From: Planctomycetaceae bacterium
GTDB taxonomy: Bacteria; Planctomycetota; Planctomycetia; Planctomycetales; Planctomycetaceae
Assembly: GCA_017795105.1 (NCBI GenBank)
Contig: CP051247.1
Coordinates: 5,977,001 to 6,041,000 of the forward strand
Reading direction: 5' to 3'
Length of the DNA: 64,000 nucleotides
Shown here in pieces: positions 44,766 to 54,107 of this stretch. The notes under the pieces are model-generated. The model made no database searches, was not told where the DNA came from, and was given only the letters and a program-made list of their open reading frames with translations. How positions within the stretch are numbered: position 1 is the first letter of the stretch; each line of letters opens with the position of its first letter. The position numbers and the translations under genes were made by a program.

Positions 44766-46169
44766 ATGAAGCAGAACACCGCGCGGAATTCGTTAACGGA
44801 ATACGTGGACTGGAAGTTCCTGGGACGCTGCTGGCCACTGCTCCTGTTGGGGGCCGTTGGGGCAGGGATCCTGGCCGCCGGCTATGTGTCGCAGATCGAT
44901 CGCATTTACGAATCGAGCGTTCGCGTTGTCGTGCAGAAAGTCGGTCTGGGAATTGAAGGCCCTTCGATCACGAAGACACACGACAGCGAGTTCCTGTCGA
45001 CCCAGGCCGAAATTCTGATCAGCCCGACCATCATTGCCCGTTCTCTTCAGATGCTGCCGTATCCGACATCGGGAGATGCACCTCAGGACGAAGCTCGAAT
45101 CGTCGAAAAGATTTCAAAGAACCTGCGCGCGAACACACTGGCCAAAACCGACATCGTTCGTCTCACGTATCAACACGAAGATCCACAGGAAACGAACGGA
45201 CGGCTGGAAGCCGTGGTCGAAAGCTACCGGGGGCACCTTCGCGAAACGGAACAGACCGCCGCGAGCCGATCGGCCGAGTTGCTTGCGGGCCGCAAAGCTG
45301 AACTCGACGCGCAGATTGAAGAACGAAAACGGGAACTGGCTCAGGCTCGGGAATCGAGCGGGGAAATTCAGTCGTCCGAGAATCCACTCCTGCGCGAACT
45401 GACCCGTCGCTGGGTGGAAGTGCAGACCGAACTGGCGACCACCGAAACAATGCTTGCCGAAGCAACCAGCGGATCGGGCAATCGTCCGCGACTGCGGACT
45501 CCTGATCTGGCCAATGCCGAACGGGAGTTACATACGGCTCGGGCAGAGATGCAGACTGCTCGCAATGTCTACGGTCCATCGCATCCGGAATTCGTCGTTC
45601 GAACCGGTCGGCTGCAACTGGCCGAGCAGCAGTATCGCGAACTTCTGGCCGGTCAGCAGACCGATCTTCAGAGTCAGCAGCTGCGACTGCAGCAGGAAGC
45701 GACCCGGCTGAAGGGGATGATCGACACCGAGTCGCAACGCCTTCAGGGGCTGGCCCTTTCCCAGTCGGATGAAGAATCGTTGCAGGCAGAAATCGCCCAT
45801 CTGATGGAGATGCGCGACTCGGCCGCTGCGACACTGGAAACCATGAAACTTGCCGACCGAAGTCTTGCCAACGGGCGGAGTTCAGTCTTCATTGACGTGA
45901 TTGATCCGTTTCTGCTGCCGGACGAGCCTGTCTGGCCGCAGCCGGTTCCGATCATTGCTGTTGCATTTCTGATTGGCGGCCTGGCGTCTCTTATCGGACT
46001 GATCCTGCTCGATTCGTTTCGGCAGAACAAGACTCCTGCGACTCAACCGGGGTGGTCATCGTCCATGCCGGAGCAGGACCTGATGCATCAGGTGAATGAG
46101 CTGCGATTTGAAAGCATCGTGGGAGCGGAGGACCGCCGCGCTGCACTTCAGCCGCGAGGTGCCCAGTGA
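44766..46169 (+). CDS. Wzz/GumC-type chain-length determinant, without tyrosine kinase
   Basis: 467 residues from ATG 44766. A transmembrane helix at about 22-41 and another at about 393-415 flank a large periplasmic part with a Wzz domain (YESSVRVVVQKVG, EFLSTQAEILISPTIIARSL) and a long coiled coil (about 150-345, AELDAQIEERKRELAQARES). A proline-rich motif (DEPVWPQPVP) precedes the second helix, as in the PCP family. The 50-residue tail has no Walker motifs, so there is no BY-kinase domain. It should govern polymer length with the Wzy protein. Its stop overlaps the start of the flippase gene by 4 bp (GTGA). Confidence 0.88.
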   Translation: MKQNTARNSLTEYVDWKFLGRCWPLLLLGAVGAGILAAGYVSQIDRIYESSVRVVVQKVGLGIEGPSITKTHDSEFLSTQAEILISPTIIARSLQMLPYPTSGDAPQDEARIVEKISKNLRANTLAKTDIVRLTYQHEDPQETNGRLEAVVESYRGHLRETEQTAASRSAELLAGRKAELDAQIEERKRELAQARESSGEIQSSENPLLRELTRRWVEVQTELATTETMLAEATSGSGNRPRLRTPDLANAERELHTARAEMQTARNVYGPSHPEFVVRTGRLQLAEQQYRELLAGQQTDLQSQQLRLQQEATRLKGMIDTESQRLQGLALSQSDEESLQAEIAHLMEMRDSAAATLETMKLADRSLANGRSSVFIDVIDPFLLPDEPVWPQPVPIIAVAFLIGGLASLIGLILLDSFRQNKTPATQPGWSSSMPEQDLMHQVNELRFESIVGAEDRRAALQPRGAQ

Positions 46170-49060
46170 GTGCGGTTCCCGAACGGGCCCCAAAATCAGA
46201 AGCTGATCGCAGCATCAGCAAACAGGTGCGCGGCTCCACTCTGCTGCTGAGCGGACGGGGGTGCTCGCTGCTGCTCAACCTGCTCACACAGGTGGTCATC
46301 ATCCGTAGTCTTTCCAAAAGTGACTACGGATTGCTTTCTTACGTCTTGTGTGCGGTCGACCTGGTGTCGATTACAGCTGTCCTCTGCATGGACAAAACGT
46401 TCTCGCGGTTCGGGGCGATTTACCACGAGCAGAACGACCGACCACGTCTAGCCGGTACGCTCCTGCTTGGGCTGATGATGCCCGTGGTGCTCGGCGGTCT
46501 GATAATCGGTGGCATCTGGGGACTTGCCCAATGGTTCCCGTCGCTGGTCCCACTCGATGAAACAACATGGCCGTTGATGATCATCCTGGTGATGCTCATT
46601 CCCAGCAACGGGATCGCGAGCGTTGCACTGTCGTTAATGACTGTCGTGCGCGGGGCACGTGAAGTCTTCTTCCGGAAACATCTGCTCGGCCCGATCCTTA
46701 AACTTGCCCTGGTCGGCGCGGTCCTAATTGGTGGAGGCAAACTGAACGGCGTCGCGTGGGCACTCCTGATTGGCAGCCTGCTGATGCTGGCGATCGACCT
46801 GTGGCTCTGCCTCAAGCTCGCCCGCGAAGAACGCCTGCTCGAATGTTACGTCTCCCGCGATGTCATCGTTCCGGTTAAAGAATTGCTGAGCTTCAGCCTG
46901 CCGCTGCTCGTTTCCGATCTGGCCTATCAGGCCCGGGGGACGTTACTGATCGTCATGCTCGGCTCGATGGCGACCGCTGAAGATGCGGCTGCGTTTCGAG
47001 CCGCCAGTTCGCTGGTGCGAATCAACGAACTGGTGCTGATGAACTTCATGGTGATGTTTGTTCCGCTGGCTTCACGGCTGTACTCGACCGGAAAGACGGC
47101 GGACTTCTGGCGGATGCAGGAACAGACCAACCTCTGGGTCCTCGTGATGTCGTTCCCGTTCTACGCCGCGTGCGTCACGCTGGCTCGACCAGCCGTGCTG
47201 GCCATGTATGGATCAGCCTATGCCGACGTTGTCCCTTTGATGATCCTGCTTTCGGCGGGGTACTTCTGCAAAGCCACCTTCGGCTTCAACGGTCTCGTTC
47301 TGCGAGTTCTGGGACGCATGCGAACACTGCTCATTATTGAAGCGGTGGTGGCCGTCGCAACGATTGGAGCAGCAATTGCGCTGATGCGTCAGGGGGCGAT
47401 GGGAGCCTGTCTCGCAGCTTTGATCGGTTTCGGAATTCAGTGTCTACTGAAACACATCGCCGTTCGACGTACATCCGGCTATCAGACATTCGGCGATCAA
47501 CTCTGGCTTCAGACCTCAATCGTTTCGCTCGCCGCCCTCCTGGCCATCGTCTCCTGGACTGCGAACCTTGGCTGGATCGATGGCGCTCTGCTGGCCGTCA
47601 CGGCTTCGCTGACCGTGCTGGTAATCTCACGCCGAAAACTGGCGATCGACGAGAGCTTCCCGGAACTGAAGAAGCTGAAAGTTCTGTCGCGATTTCTCGC
47701 TCCGGCCCCAGGCTGGCCCAAATGCAAGCAAACGACTACAGAAAGCTCGACCATGCGAATCGGCTACATGATGTCCCGCTTTCCAAAGCTGACCGAAACG
47801 TTCGTGCTGCGGGAGATGATCGAAATGGAGAGACTCGGCCTTCCGGTCGAGGTCTATCCGCTTCAGCGGGAAAAGGCTTCGACCGTGCATCCTGAAGCGG
47901 TGCCATTCGTCGAGCGAGCCCGTTTCACGCCCTGGATGAACGCCACAATCCTGCTGTGCTGCCTGCGGACGTTCTGTCGCAAACCATTGGTTCTACTGCG
48001 AACGCTGACCACACTCATCAAAGCCAACTGGGGAAGCCGGCGTTATCTCTCTGGAGCGATTCTGTTCTTTCCCAAAGCACTGTATCTGGCGGAAGTCATG
48101 CGGCGGGATCGCATTACGCATCTGCATGCCCACTTTGCCTCGCATCCAGCGATGGTTGGCTGGGTGATCCATCAATTGACCGGTCTGCCATACAGCTTTA
48201 CGGCTCATGGATCTGACCTGCACCGCGATCGCCATATGTTGCGGGAGAAGGTCGATGACGCCGCGTTTGTCGCTACGATCTCCGACTACAACCGCAACCT
48301 GATCCTCGATGAATGCGAACACGCTCCTCAAAGCAAAGTCCATGTCGTCCACTGCGGAATCGACTCGAGGGTCTTCCCGGAACGCGACTCTCCAACACCA
48401 TTCGACCAGGATAACGGTCCACTGCAGTTGGTGTGCATAGGCACGCTGCATGAAGTCAAAGGTCAGGAATACCTGCTGAGGGCCTGCCACCTGTTGCAGG
48501 AACGCGGCATCGAGTATCGCTGCCATCTCATTGGCGACGGGCCCGATCTCTCAGAACTGACCCGCCTTGTAAATGAGTTGAATCTGACCGAGTCGGTTGT
48601 GTTTCATGGACGTCTCACCTCCGATGAAATTCGCGAAGTGATCCGTGAAGTCGATCTGATCGTGGCCCCCAGCGTCCCAACCAGCGATGGACGCCGCGAA
48701 GGAATTCCCGTCGTTCTGATGGAGGGCATGGCTTCTGGTCTGGTCGCTGTTGCCAGTGATCTTTCTGGAATTCCCGAACTCGTCATACCGGGAAAGACAG
48801 GCGTCCTCTGTCCGCCGCGCGATTCTCGGGAGATTGCCGATTCGATCGAGGCGTTGGCCGCGAGCCGTGATCTCAGAGAGCACCTGGCCGCCGGCGGACT
48901 CGAAATCGTACGCGAAGAGTTCGATGTTGCCCGGAATACACGGCTGCTCCCCGAATTGATCGAGAACAGCCGGGCGCAGCACGATTCCCGTCTGCAGGAT
49001 GGCGAAATGAGCGAAGAAGCGGTCCCCTCGGAAGCAAAGGAAGAACTATGTCACTCCTGA
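46166..49060 (+). CDS. Fusion of a Wzx-type flippase and a GT4 glycosyltransferase
   Basis: 964 residues, GTG start in a 4-bp overlap with the Wzz-like gene. Residues about 20-500 hold 12-14 hydrophobic helices of the polysaccharide-transporter (MATE/MOP) type (STLLLSGRGCSLLLNLLTQV, VSDLAYQARGTLLIVMLG). After a short linker (530 on) a full GT-B glycosyltransferase begins (MRIGYMMSRFPKLTETFVLR). It includes HLHAHFASHPA, PYSFTAHGSDLH, IGTLHEVKGQEYLL and the family-4 EX7E motif REGIPVVLMEGMA. The two halves are normally separate proteins. No stop or frame break separates them, and an internal ATG at 47753 has only a weak ribosome binding site. The fusion would couple sugar addition to transport; an alternative is internal initiation giving a free GT4. 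Confidence 0.9.
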   Translation: MSAVPERAPKSEADRSISKQVRGSTLLLSGRGCSLLLNLLTQVVIIRSLSKSDYGLLSYVLCAVDLVSITAVLCMDKTFSRFGAIYHEQNDRPRLAGTLLLGLMMPVVLGGLIIGGIWGLAQWFPSLVPLDETTWPLMIILVMLIPSNGIASVALSLMTVVRGAREVFFRKHLLGPILKLALVGAVLIGGGKLNGVAWALLIGSLLMLAIDLWLCLKLAREERLLECYVSRDVIVPVKELLSFSLPLLVSDLAYQARGTLLIVMLGSMATAEDAAAFRAASSLVRINELVLMNFMVMFVPLASRLYSTGKTADFWRMQEQTNLWVLVMSFPFYAACVTLARPAVLAMYGSAYADVVPLMILLSAGYFCKATFGFNGLVLRVLGRMRTLLIIEAVVAVATIGAAIALMRQGAMGACLAALIGFGIQCLLKHIAVRRTSGYQTFGDQLWLQTSIVSLAALLAIVSWTANLGWIDGALLAVTASLTVLVISRRKLAIDESFPELKKLKVLSRFLAPAPGWPKCKQTTTESSTMRIGYMMSRFPKLTETFVLREMIEMERLGLPVEVYPLQREKASTVHPEAVPFVERARFTPWMNATILLCCLRTFCRKPLVLLRTLTTLIKANWGSRRYLSGAILFFPKALYLAEVMRRDRITHLHAHFASHPAMVGWVIHQLTGLPYSFTAHGSDLHRDRHMLREKVDDAAFVATISDYNRNLILDECEHAPQSKVHVVHCGIDSRVFPERDSPTPFDQDNGPLQLVCIGTLHEVKGQEYLLRACHLLQERGIEYRCHLIGDGPDLSELTRLVNELNLTESVVFHGRLTSDEIREVIREVDLIVAPSVPTSDGRREGIPVVLMEGMASGLVAVASDLSGIPELVIPGKTGVLCPPRDSREIADSIEALAASRDLREHLAAGGLEIVREEFDVARNTRLLPELIENSRAQHDSRLQDGEMSEEAVPSEAKEELCHS

Positions 49061-50223
49061 TTGGTCTCTATCTCTGCTGCCTGGGGCTCGTGATTTACAC
49101 GTTGTTCGGATTCCCGCTGCTGACGATGGTCTGCGGTCTGCTCGTGCGACGCCCTTATCAGAAAGCAGACATCACGCCGCCGGTCTCGTTGATCATCTGC
49201 TGCTTCAATGAAGAGCAGAGCATCGAGGCGAAGCTCAATAATGTGCTGGCACTTGATTACCCGGACCATCTGCTGCAGGTCGTGGTCGCCTCGGATGGTT
49301 CCACCGATCAGACCGAAGCGATTGTCGAGCGATTCACCAGCGACCGGATTCATCTGCTGTCGCTACCGCGATCGGGCAAAGCGACCGCCTTGAACGCCGC
49401 CGTGCAGCACGCGACCGGCGAGGTCCTTGTCTTCTCAGACGCCAACAGCATGTATGATGCGAACGCCATTCGCGAACTCGTGAAGCCGTTTGCGGAGCCG
49501 AACGTTGGAGGCGTGGCCGGAAACCAGGTTTATCGAAAGAGTTATCAGGAAGGCTCGGCAGCGGCTGGCGAGCACTATTACTGGGACTTTGATCGCTGGA
49601 TGAAAGTCTGGCAGTCCCGTTCCGGCAACGCGATCTCCGCAACCGGGGCCATCTATGCGATTCGTCGTTCGTTGTTTCGAACCGTTCCCGCCGGGGTGAC
49701 AGACGATTTCGTGACCTCGACCCGGGTTATCGAACAGGGGTATCGACTCGTCTTTGCTCCGGAAGCGATCTGTTACGAGCCGGCTGCGGGAAACTCCAAA
49801 GCCGAATTCGGTCGGAAGACGCGAGTCATCACCCGTGGACTGCGGGGCGTTCTGATGATGCGAGGGCTGATGAACCCCTTCCGTTATGGATTCTATTCAA
49901 TTCAGCTCTGCTCCCACAAAGTCCTGCGACGGTTGATCGTCCTTCCGCTGCTGGTGATGGCCGTGCTGAATCCGCTGTTGTGGAATGCCGGGCTCGTCTT
50001 TCAGCTTGCGACCATCGCTGAGATCGCGTTTCTCGTTGCAGCCTTAGCCGCTCCGATACTGAGCTCGCTCGGCTTGCGGCCGCACAAGCTGCTGACGATC
50101 CCCTCCTACATCTGCATGGTGAATGCCGCGGTGCTGGTCGCGATCTGGAATATCGTCCGCGGTCAACGAATTACGGTCTGGAACCCCAGCCGGGGCATGC
50201 CCCAGGCCGCGGGGTCCCGCTGA
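49048..50223 (+). CDS. Membrane-bound family 2 glycosyltransferase
   Basis: 391 residues. Start ATG 49048 has AGGAAGA 6 nt upstream and overlaps the previous gene by 13 nt in another frame. One N-terminal helix (1-30) and two to three C-terminal helices (about 305-375) frame the GT2 domain. Motifs visible are SLIICCFNEEQSIEAKL (the N-terminal nucleotide-binding part), VVVASDGSTDQT (D83, D87), VFSDANS (D131, DXD-like) and TDDF (D219, D220). It resembles EpsO/IcaA-like processive or lipid-linked enzymes, but a QxxRW motif is not clear (RKTRVITRG is in its place). It should add a sugar to the exopolysaccharide repeat unit. Confidence 0.9.
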   Translation: MSLLIGLYLCCLGLVIYTLFGFPLLTMVCGLLVRRPYQKADITPPVSLIICCFNEEQSIEAKLNNVLALDYPDHLLQVVVASDGSTDQTEAIVERFTSDRIHLLSLPRSGKATALNAAVQHATGEVLVFSDANSMYDANAIRELVKPFAEPNVGGVAGNQVYRKSYQEGSAAAGEHYYWDFDRWMKVWQSRSGNAISATGAIYAIRRSLFRTVPAGVTDDFVTSTRVIEQGYRLVFAPEAICYEPAAGNSKAEFGRKTRVITRGLRGVLMMRGLMNPFRYGFYSIQLCSHKVLRRLIVLPLLVMAVLNPLLWNAGLVFQLATIAEIAFLVAALAAPILSSLGLRPHKLLTIPSYICMVNAAVLVAIWNIVRGQRITVWNPSRGMPQAAGSR

Positions 50224-50266
50224 GCAACGTTCTGGATGATCCTTCGCACTTTCCAATGAAACTCTG

Positions 50267-51751
50267 ATGTCGACAATCTCTCATTCCTCACCACCGACCG
50301 ATCTTCAGCGACTCCTTCCCGTGGGAGTGGTGATCGCTGCTGCAATCGCCGCCGGAGCTCTGGGAGGAATGTTTCCGCTGGCCGCCGCCTTCGGAATTGC
50401 CGTCCTCGCGGTGTCCGCAGCCGTGCTGCGTTCGGTCGACTGCGCGACCTACGCGGTCATCTTCTGCCTGTATACAAACCTGCCGGCGATCGCAGTTCGG
50501 TTTCACGGCGCCCCCGCAGTTGTTGCTCATGCGGTGGTGGGGCTGCTGTTGATTCCGTTGACGTACTTCATTGTCATCAAACGTCAGCCATTGATCGTCG
50601 GTCGAGCCGCCCCGTGGATTGCGGGGCTGGCAATCGTTCAGTTACTCGGTGCTCTCTTCGCAGAACAGCCGGAGAATGCCTGGGACGAGTTCATGACCTT
50701 CATGATGGAAGGTCTGCTGCTCTACGGATTGCTGGTGAACGCCATTCGCGACGAGCAGACGCTACGCGGTGTGCTGTGGAGTCTGTTGATTGCTGGTGTC
50801 ATCATGGGCGGCGTTCCGCTCTATCAGCAGGTCACGGGCACATTCGACAACAATTACGGCGGCTTCGCTCAGACCGGTGACGAGCCTGGCTTCTCGTCGG
50901 GCGACCATGATCGCCTTCAATTCCGCCTCGCGGGGCCGATTGGCGAGAAGAACCGCTACGCTCAGATCATGCTGATGCTGACTCCGATTGGACTTCTGCT
51001 GATGCGGCAGGAGCGATCGACGCTGCTCAAAGCCCTCGCTGCGGCAGCATTTCTCTTTGCCTGCGCGGGAGTGTATCTCTCGTTCTCGCGAAGCACGATT
51101 CTCTGTGCCGGGGCGATGATCGGTTTGGCCGCCATCTGGGGGCATGTCGATCGAACGAAAGTGTTCGCCGTCGGCATTCTTGCGTTCTGTGCCTTGATGA
51201 TCACTCCGGAATACCGCACGCGACTGACATCTCTCCTGGAACTGGGAGACATGTTCACGGCTGGTCGACATTCCGATGCCGATGGAGCTCTGAAAGGACG
51301 AGCGACGGAGATGGGGGCAGCCGCTCTCGTGTTCCTCGACCATCCGTTCGTCGGCGTGGGGCCCGGGCAATTCAAATACTACTCACGCGAATATGGAGAG
51401 CGGATCGGTTTGCGATCGCTCGCTCCCGAACGACAGGCTCACTGCCTGCCGCTTGATGTCGCGGCTGAGAACGGCCTGCCCGGCGTGATCTGTCTGTTTG
51501 GACTGTTCCTCACGCTGGGGGGAGGGCTGCTGCGTAAGCTTTCTCTCGGTGATGAAGCCCGCGGACTGCCGGCTTACTTGTTACGGATTCCGCTGTACAT
51601 GCTCGTCGCCTACGGCACGACGGCATTGTTTCTTCACTTTGCCTACATCCGGTACTTCTGGCTGATGATCGCTCTGGTCGATGCGTCGCTCTGCATCGCC
51701 AGACGGAATGAGGTCGAGCAGCGTTCGGAATCGGAGGTCTCTGCAGCATGA
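50267..51751 (+). CDS. O-antigen ligase/Wzy-type polymerase
   Basis: 494 residues, almost wholly hydrophobic with about 11-12 predicted transmembrane helices. The Wzy_C-type section is recognisable: YLSFSRSTILCAGAMIG, then a periplasmic loop with GRATEMGAAALVFLDHPFVG, VGPGQFKYYS and HCLPLDVAAENGLPGVICL. These are the family's conserved positions (periplasmic loop with RxxxxxxA and PxxGxG). It should polymerise the repeat unit on the periplasmic side with length set by the Wzz-like protein. The stop overlaps the next gene by 4 bp (ATGA at 51748). Confidence 0.88.
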   Translation: MSTISHSSPPTDLQRLLPVGVVIAAAIAAGALGGMFPLAAAFGIAVLAVSAAVLRSVDCATYAVIFCLYTNLPAIAVRFHGAPAVVAHAVVGLLLIPLTYFIVIKRQPLIVGRAAPWIAGLAIVQLLGALFAEQPENAWDEFMTFMMEGLLLYGLLVNAIRDEQTLRGVLWSLLIAGVIMGGVPLYQQVTGTFDNNYGGFAQTGDEPGFSSGDHDRLQFRLAGPIGEKNRYAQIMLMLTPIGLLLMRQERSTLLKALAAAAFLFACAGVYLSFSRSTILCAGAMIGLAAIWGHVDRTKVFAVGILAFCALMITPEYRTRLTSLLELGDMFTAGRHSDADGALKGRATEMGAAALVFLDHPFVGVGPGQFKYYSREYGERIGLRSLAPERQAHCLPLDVAAENGLPGVICLFGLFLTLGGGLLRKLSLGDEARGLPAYLLRIPLYMLVAYGTTALFLHFAYIRYFWLMIALVDASLCIARRNEVEQRSESEVSAA

Positions 51752-52818
51752 GAATCTCTTCCAAAAACATCACCGAGCTGACCGAACCGGAACGGGATCG
51801 CTGGCGGTCGTTATGTACCCGTCCGGAGTTCAGCAGCCCGTTTCTGCATCCGGAATACGTGGAACGACTCTCGCCCAGCAGGCCACAGGTCGAAGTTGCT
51901 ATCTTCGAACAGAACGATCGATTCGGTTTCTTTCCGTTCGAACGCCATCCCGGTGGTATCGGGCGACCGCTCGGCGTCAAACTGGCCGACTTTCAGGGGA
52001 TCGTCTGTGACGGCGAGATCTTCTTCTCTGAGAGTGAGTTTCTCAAAGGCGTAGGCCTGCGATGTCTGCACTTCGATCATTTGCTGCCGATGACTCCGCG
52101 TCCGACGGGCGTCGTTCGAGCCGATGCATCGCCGTATCTCGCACTCGAACAGGGGGTCGAACATTATTTGAAAGACCGCCGAGCCCAGGGGAATCGTTCC
52201 CTGTCGCAACTTCCTCGGAAGCAGCGGAAGCTGGAACGTGAAGTCGGGGCCGTCGAGTTTCGCTGGCACGACGACGATCCGATCGCGCTGGAGCGTCTCT
52301 TCGAATGGAAATCGGCTCAGCGAGAGCGAACCGAGACTGTCAACATTCTCGACTATCCGTGGGTTCGTGGCTTTCTTAACGAGCTTAGTCAGCATCAAGG
52401 TCCGGGCGTATCGGGCGTGCTCTCGACGTTGCGAGTCAACGATCAGGTCGTCGCCGCCCATCTGGGGATCCGCACTTCTACCTGTCTCCACTACTGGTTC
52501 CCGGCCTACGACAACGAAGTGTCCCGGTATTCCCCCGGACAGATTCTGCTGTATCAGATGGCCGTCAAATGCGAAGAGCAGGGCATCGGCAGAATCGATC
52601 TCGGCAAGGGGGACGATTCCTATAAAGACAGCTTCGCCAGTGGAGCCACGGAAGTCTGGACGGGAACCGCTGAACTCAGTACCGCTCGACGACTGATGAG
52701 AACGTCGATGCATTCCATGAAATCGTGGCTGAAGCAGTCCCGGTTTCGATCCGCGTTGCAACTTCCGAAACGAATGCTGCGGCAATGGCAGAGCAATTCC
52801 ACCATGGGGGCGTCATGA
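51748..52818 (+). CDS. GNAT/BioF2-like (CelD-type) acyltransferase, copy 1
   Basis: 356 residues. It shows the FemAB/CelD-type GNAT pattern: FLHPEYVERLS near 30, VAIFEQNDRFGFFPFERH, and the conserved C-terminal core LHYWFPAYDNEVSRYSPGQI followed by RIDLGKGDDSYKDSF. Enzymes of this type in exopolysaccharide loci transfer acyl or amino acid groups to a sugar or protein. It has the same length and layout as the next gene, so the pair arose by tandem duplication. Overlaps by 4 bp on both sides (51748-51751 and 52815-52818) show translational coupling. The donor and acceptor are unknown. Confidence 0.85.
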   Translation: MRISSKNITELTEPERDRWRSLCTRPEFSSPFLHPEYVERLSPSRPQVEVAIFEQNDRFGFFPFERHPGGIGRPLGVKLADFQGIVCDGEIFFSESEFLKGVGLRCLHFDHLLPMTPRPTGVVRADASPYLALEQGVEHYLKDRRAQGNRSLSQLPRKQRKLEREVGAVEFRWHDDDPIALERLFEWKSAQRERTETVNILDYPWVRGFLNELSQHQGPGVSGVLSTLRVNDQVVAAHLGIRTSTCLHYWFPAYDNEVSRYSPGQILLYQMAVKCEEQGIGRIDLGKGDDSYKDSFASGATEVWTGTAELSTARRLMRTSMHSMKSWLKQSRFRSALQLPKRMLRQWQSNSTMGAS

Positions 52819-53885
52819 TGCGATACTCCACACACTCCGTTTACGAGCTGTCCGCAGAGCATTGGGCAATCTGGTCTAATATCCTGGAGGAGCAACCTTC
52901 GCTCGATGTTCCGTTCCTGCGCCCCGAGTTCACCCAACTCGTTGGCGGCGTTCGGTCTGATGTCGAAGTGGCCGTGATCGAGCAGAATCGGGAACCGGTC
53001 GGCTTCTTTCCGTTCCAGCGTAACGGCCGTCAGGCCCATGCGGTCGTCGGGCGGCTTTCCGAATGCCATGGGGCGATCGTGCGGGAAGGAATCGACTGGG
53101 ACGGGGCAGAAATGTTCCGTGCCTGTGGACTGCGGTCGTGGCATTTCGATCATCTTCCCTCCACTCAGGTGGAATTCTCCCGATTCTCTTGGGGAACCAA
53201 GCCGAGTCCGTATCTCGATCTTTCTGAAGGATACGAAACCTATCGCGAACGCCTGAAAGCGAGCGGCTCTTCGCTTTCCCAGGCCGAACGGAAAACCCGC
53301 AAGCTGGAGCGTGAGCAGGGAACGCTTCGTTTCGAATGGCATACTGAAGAGGACTCTGTTCTCGAACAGTTGATCGCCTGGAAATCAGCGCAGCATCGAA
53401 GAACCGGCGTGCTGGAGATCTTCGAACATGACTGGGTGTGTCAACTGCTGAAGAACGCTCGGGCCACCCAGACCGGACAGTTCTCTGCACCGTTGTCGGC
53501 GCTCTATGCGGGCGATCGGCTCATTGCCGCGCACCTCGGACTGTGCACGCGATCGAATCTGCATCTCTGGTTCCCAGCGTACGATTCGGAGTTCCACCGC
53601 TACTCGCCGGGGTTGATCATGTTGCTGATGATGGCACAGGCGGCTTCAGAGCGGGGCATCACGCGATTTGAGCTTGGCCCGGGTGAGGAGCCTTATAAAC
53701 AGCAGTTCAAATCCGCGGACCACATGATTCACGAAGGGATCGCGGGACCACAGGGGTTGACCTCGACCTGTCGCTCCGTCTGGTATCACACCAAGCGTTC
53801 CATCCGCAGCTCGCGATACCGGAACTATCTGGAAGTTCCATTGAATACAACGCGGCGGTTTCGGCAGTGGATTGCATTCCGTTAG
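52815..53885 (+). CDS. GNAT/BioF2-like (CelD-type) acyltransferase, copy 2
   Basis: 356 residues from ATG 52815, which overlaps the previous stop in ATGA; the frame is open to 52725 but this start is preferred. It is collinear with copy 1: FLRPEFTQLVG, VAVIEQNREPVGFFPFQRN, SLSQAERKTRKLEREQG, LHLWFPAYDSEFHRYSPGLI and RFELGPGEEPYKQQF. Identity by eye is moderate (about 40%), so the duplication is old and the two likely act on different substrates or positions. It is the last gene of the tightly coupled cluster before a 222-nt gap. Confidence 0.85.
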   Translation: MMRYSTHSVYELSAEHWAIWSNILEEQPSLDVPFLRPEFTQLVGGVRSDVEVAVIEQNREPVGFFPFQRNGRQAHAVVGRLSECHGAIVREGIDWDGAEMFRACGLRSWHFDHLPSTQVEFSRFSWGTKPSPYLDLSEGYETYRERLKASGSSLSQAERKTRKLEREQGTLRFEWHTEEDSVLEQLIAWKSAQHRRTGVLEIFEHDWVCQLLKNARATQTGQFSAPLSALYAGDRLIAAHLGLCTRSNLHLWFPAYDSEFHRYSPGLIMLLMMAQAASERGITRFELGPGEEPYKQQFKSADHMIHEGIAGPQGLTSTCRSVWYHTKRSIRSSRYRNYLEVPLNTTRRFRQWIAFR

Positions 53886-54107
53886 GGCGGACGAATCCAC
53901 GGGAGTGAATGACCGGGAGAACCCTCACAGAGGGGACCGTTCGATATCTCGGTCAGGAGTTCACCTGAGTTTCGACCCGGATCTCGGCAGGGAAGTCCCT
54001 TTATGAAGAGTTTGTGAGCTAGAGTTGAACTTGAAGAAGAGACTCTTCCCGCAGTCTATTTCTCAAGCCGGACATTGAGTATCTCGATTCAAACTGAGAG
54101 GTCACGG

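Noticed and set aside
47753..49060. GT4 glycosyltransferase as a separate gene starting at the internal ATG
   Set aside because: The frame is continuous with the flippase, and the ribosome binding site before 47753 is weak. Kept as an alternative in the fusion entry.
51811..52785. A 324-codon minus-strand open frame
   Set aside because: Antisense shadow of the first GNAT acyltransferase.
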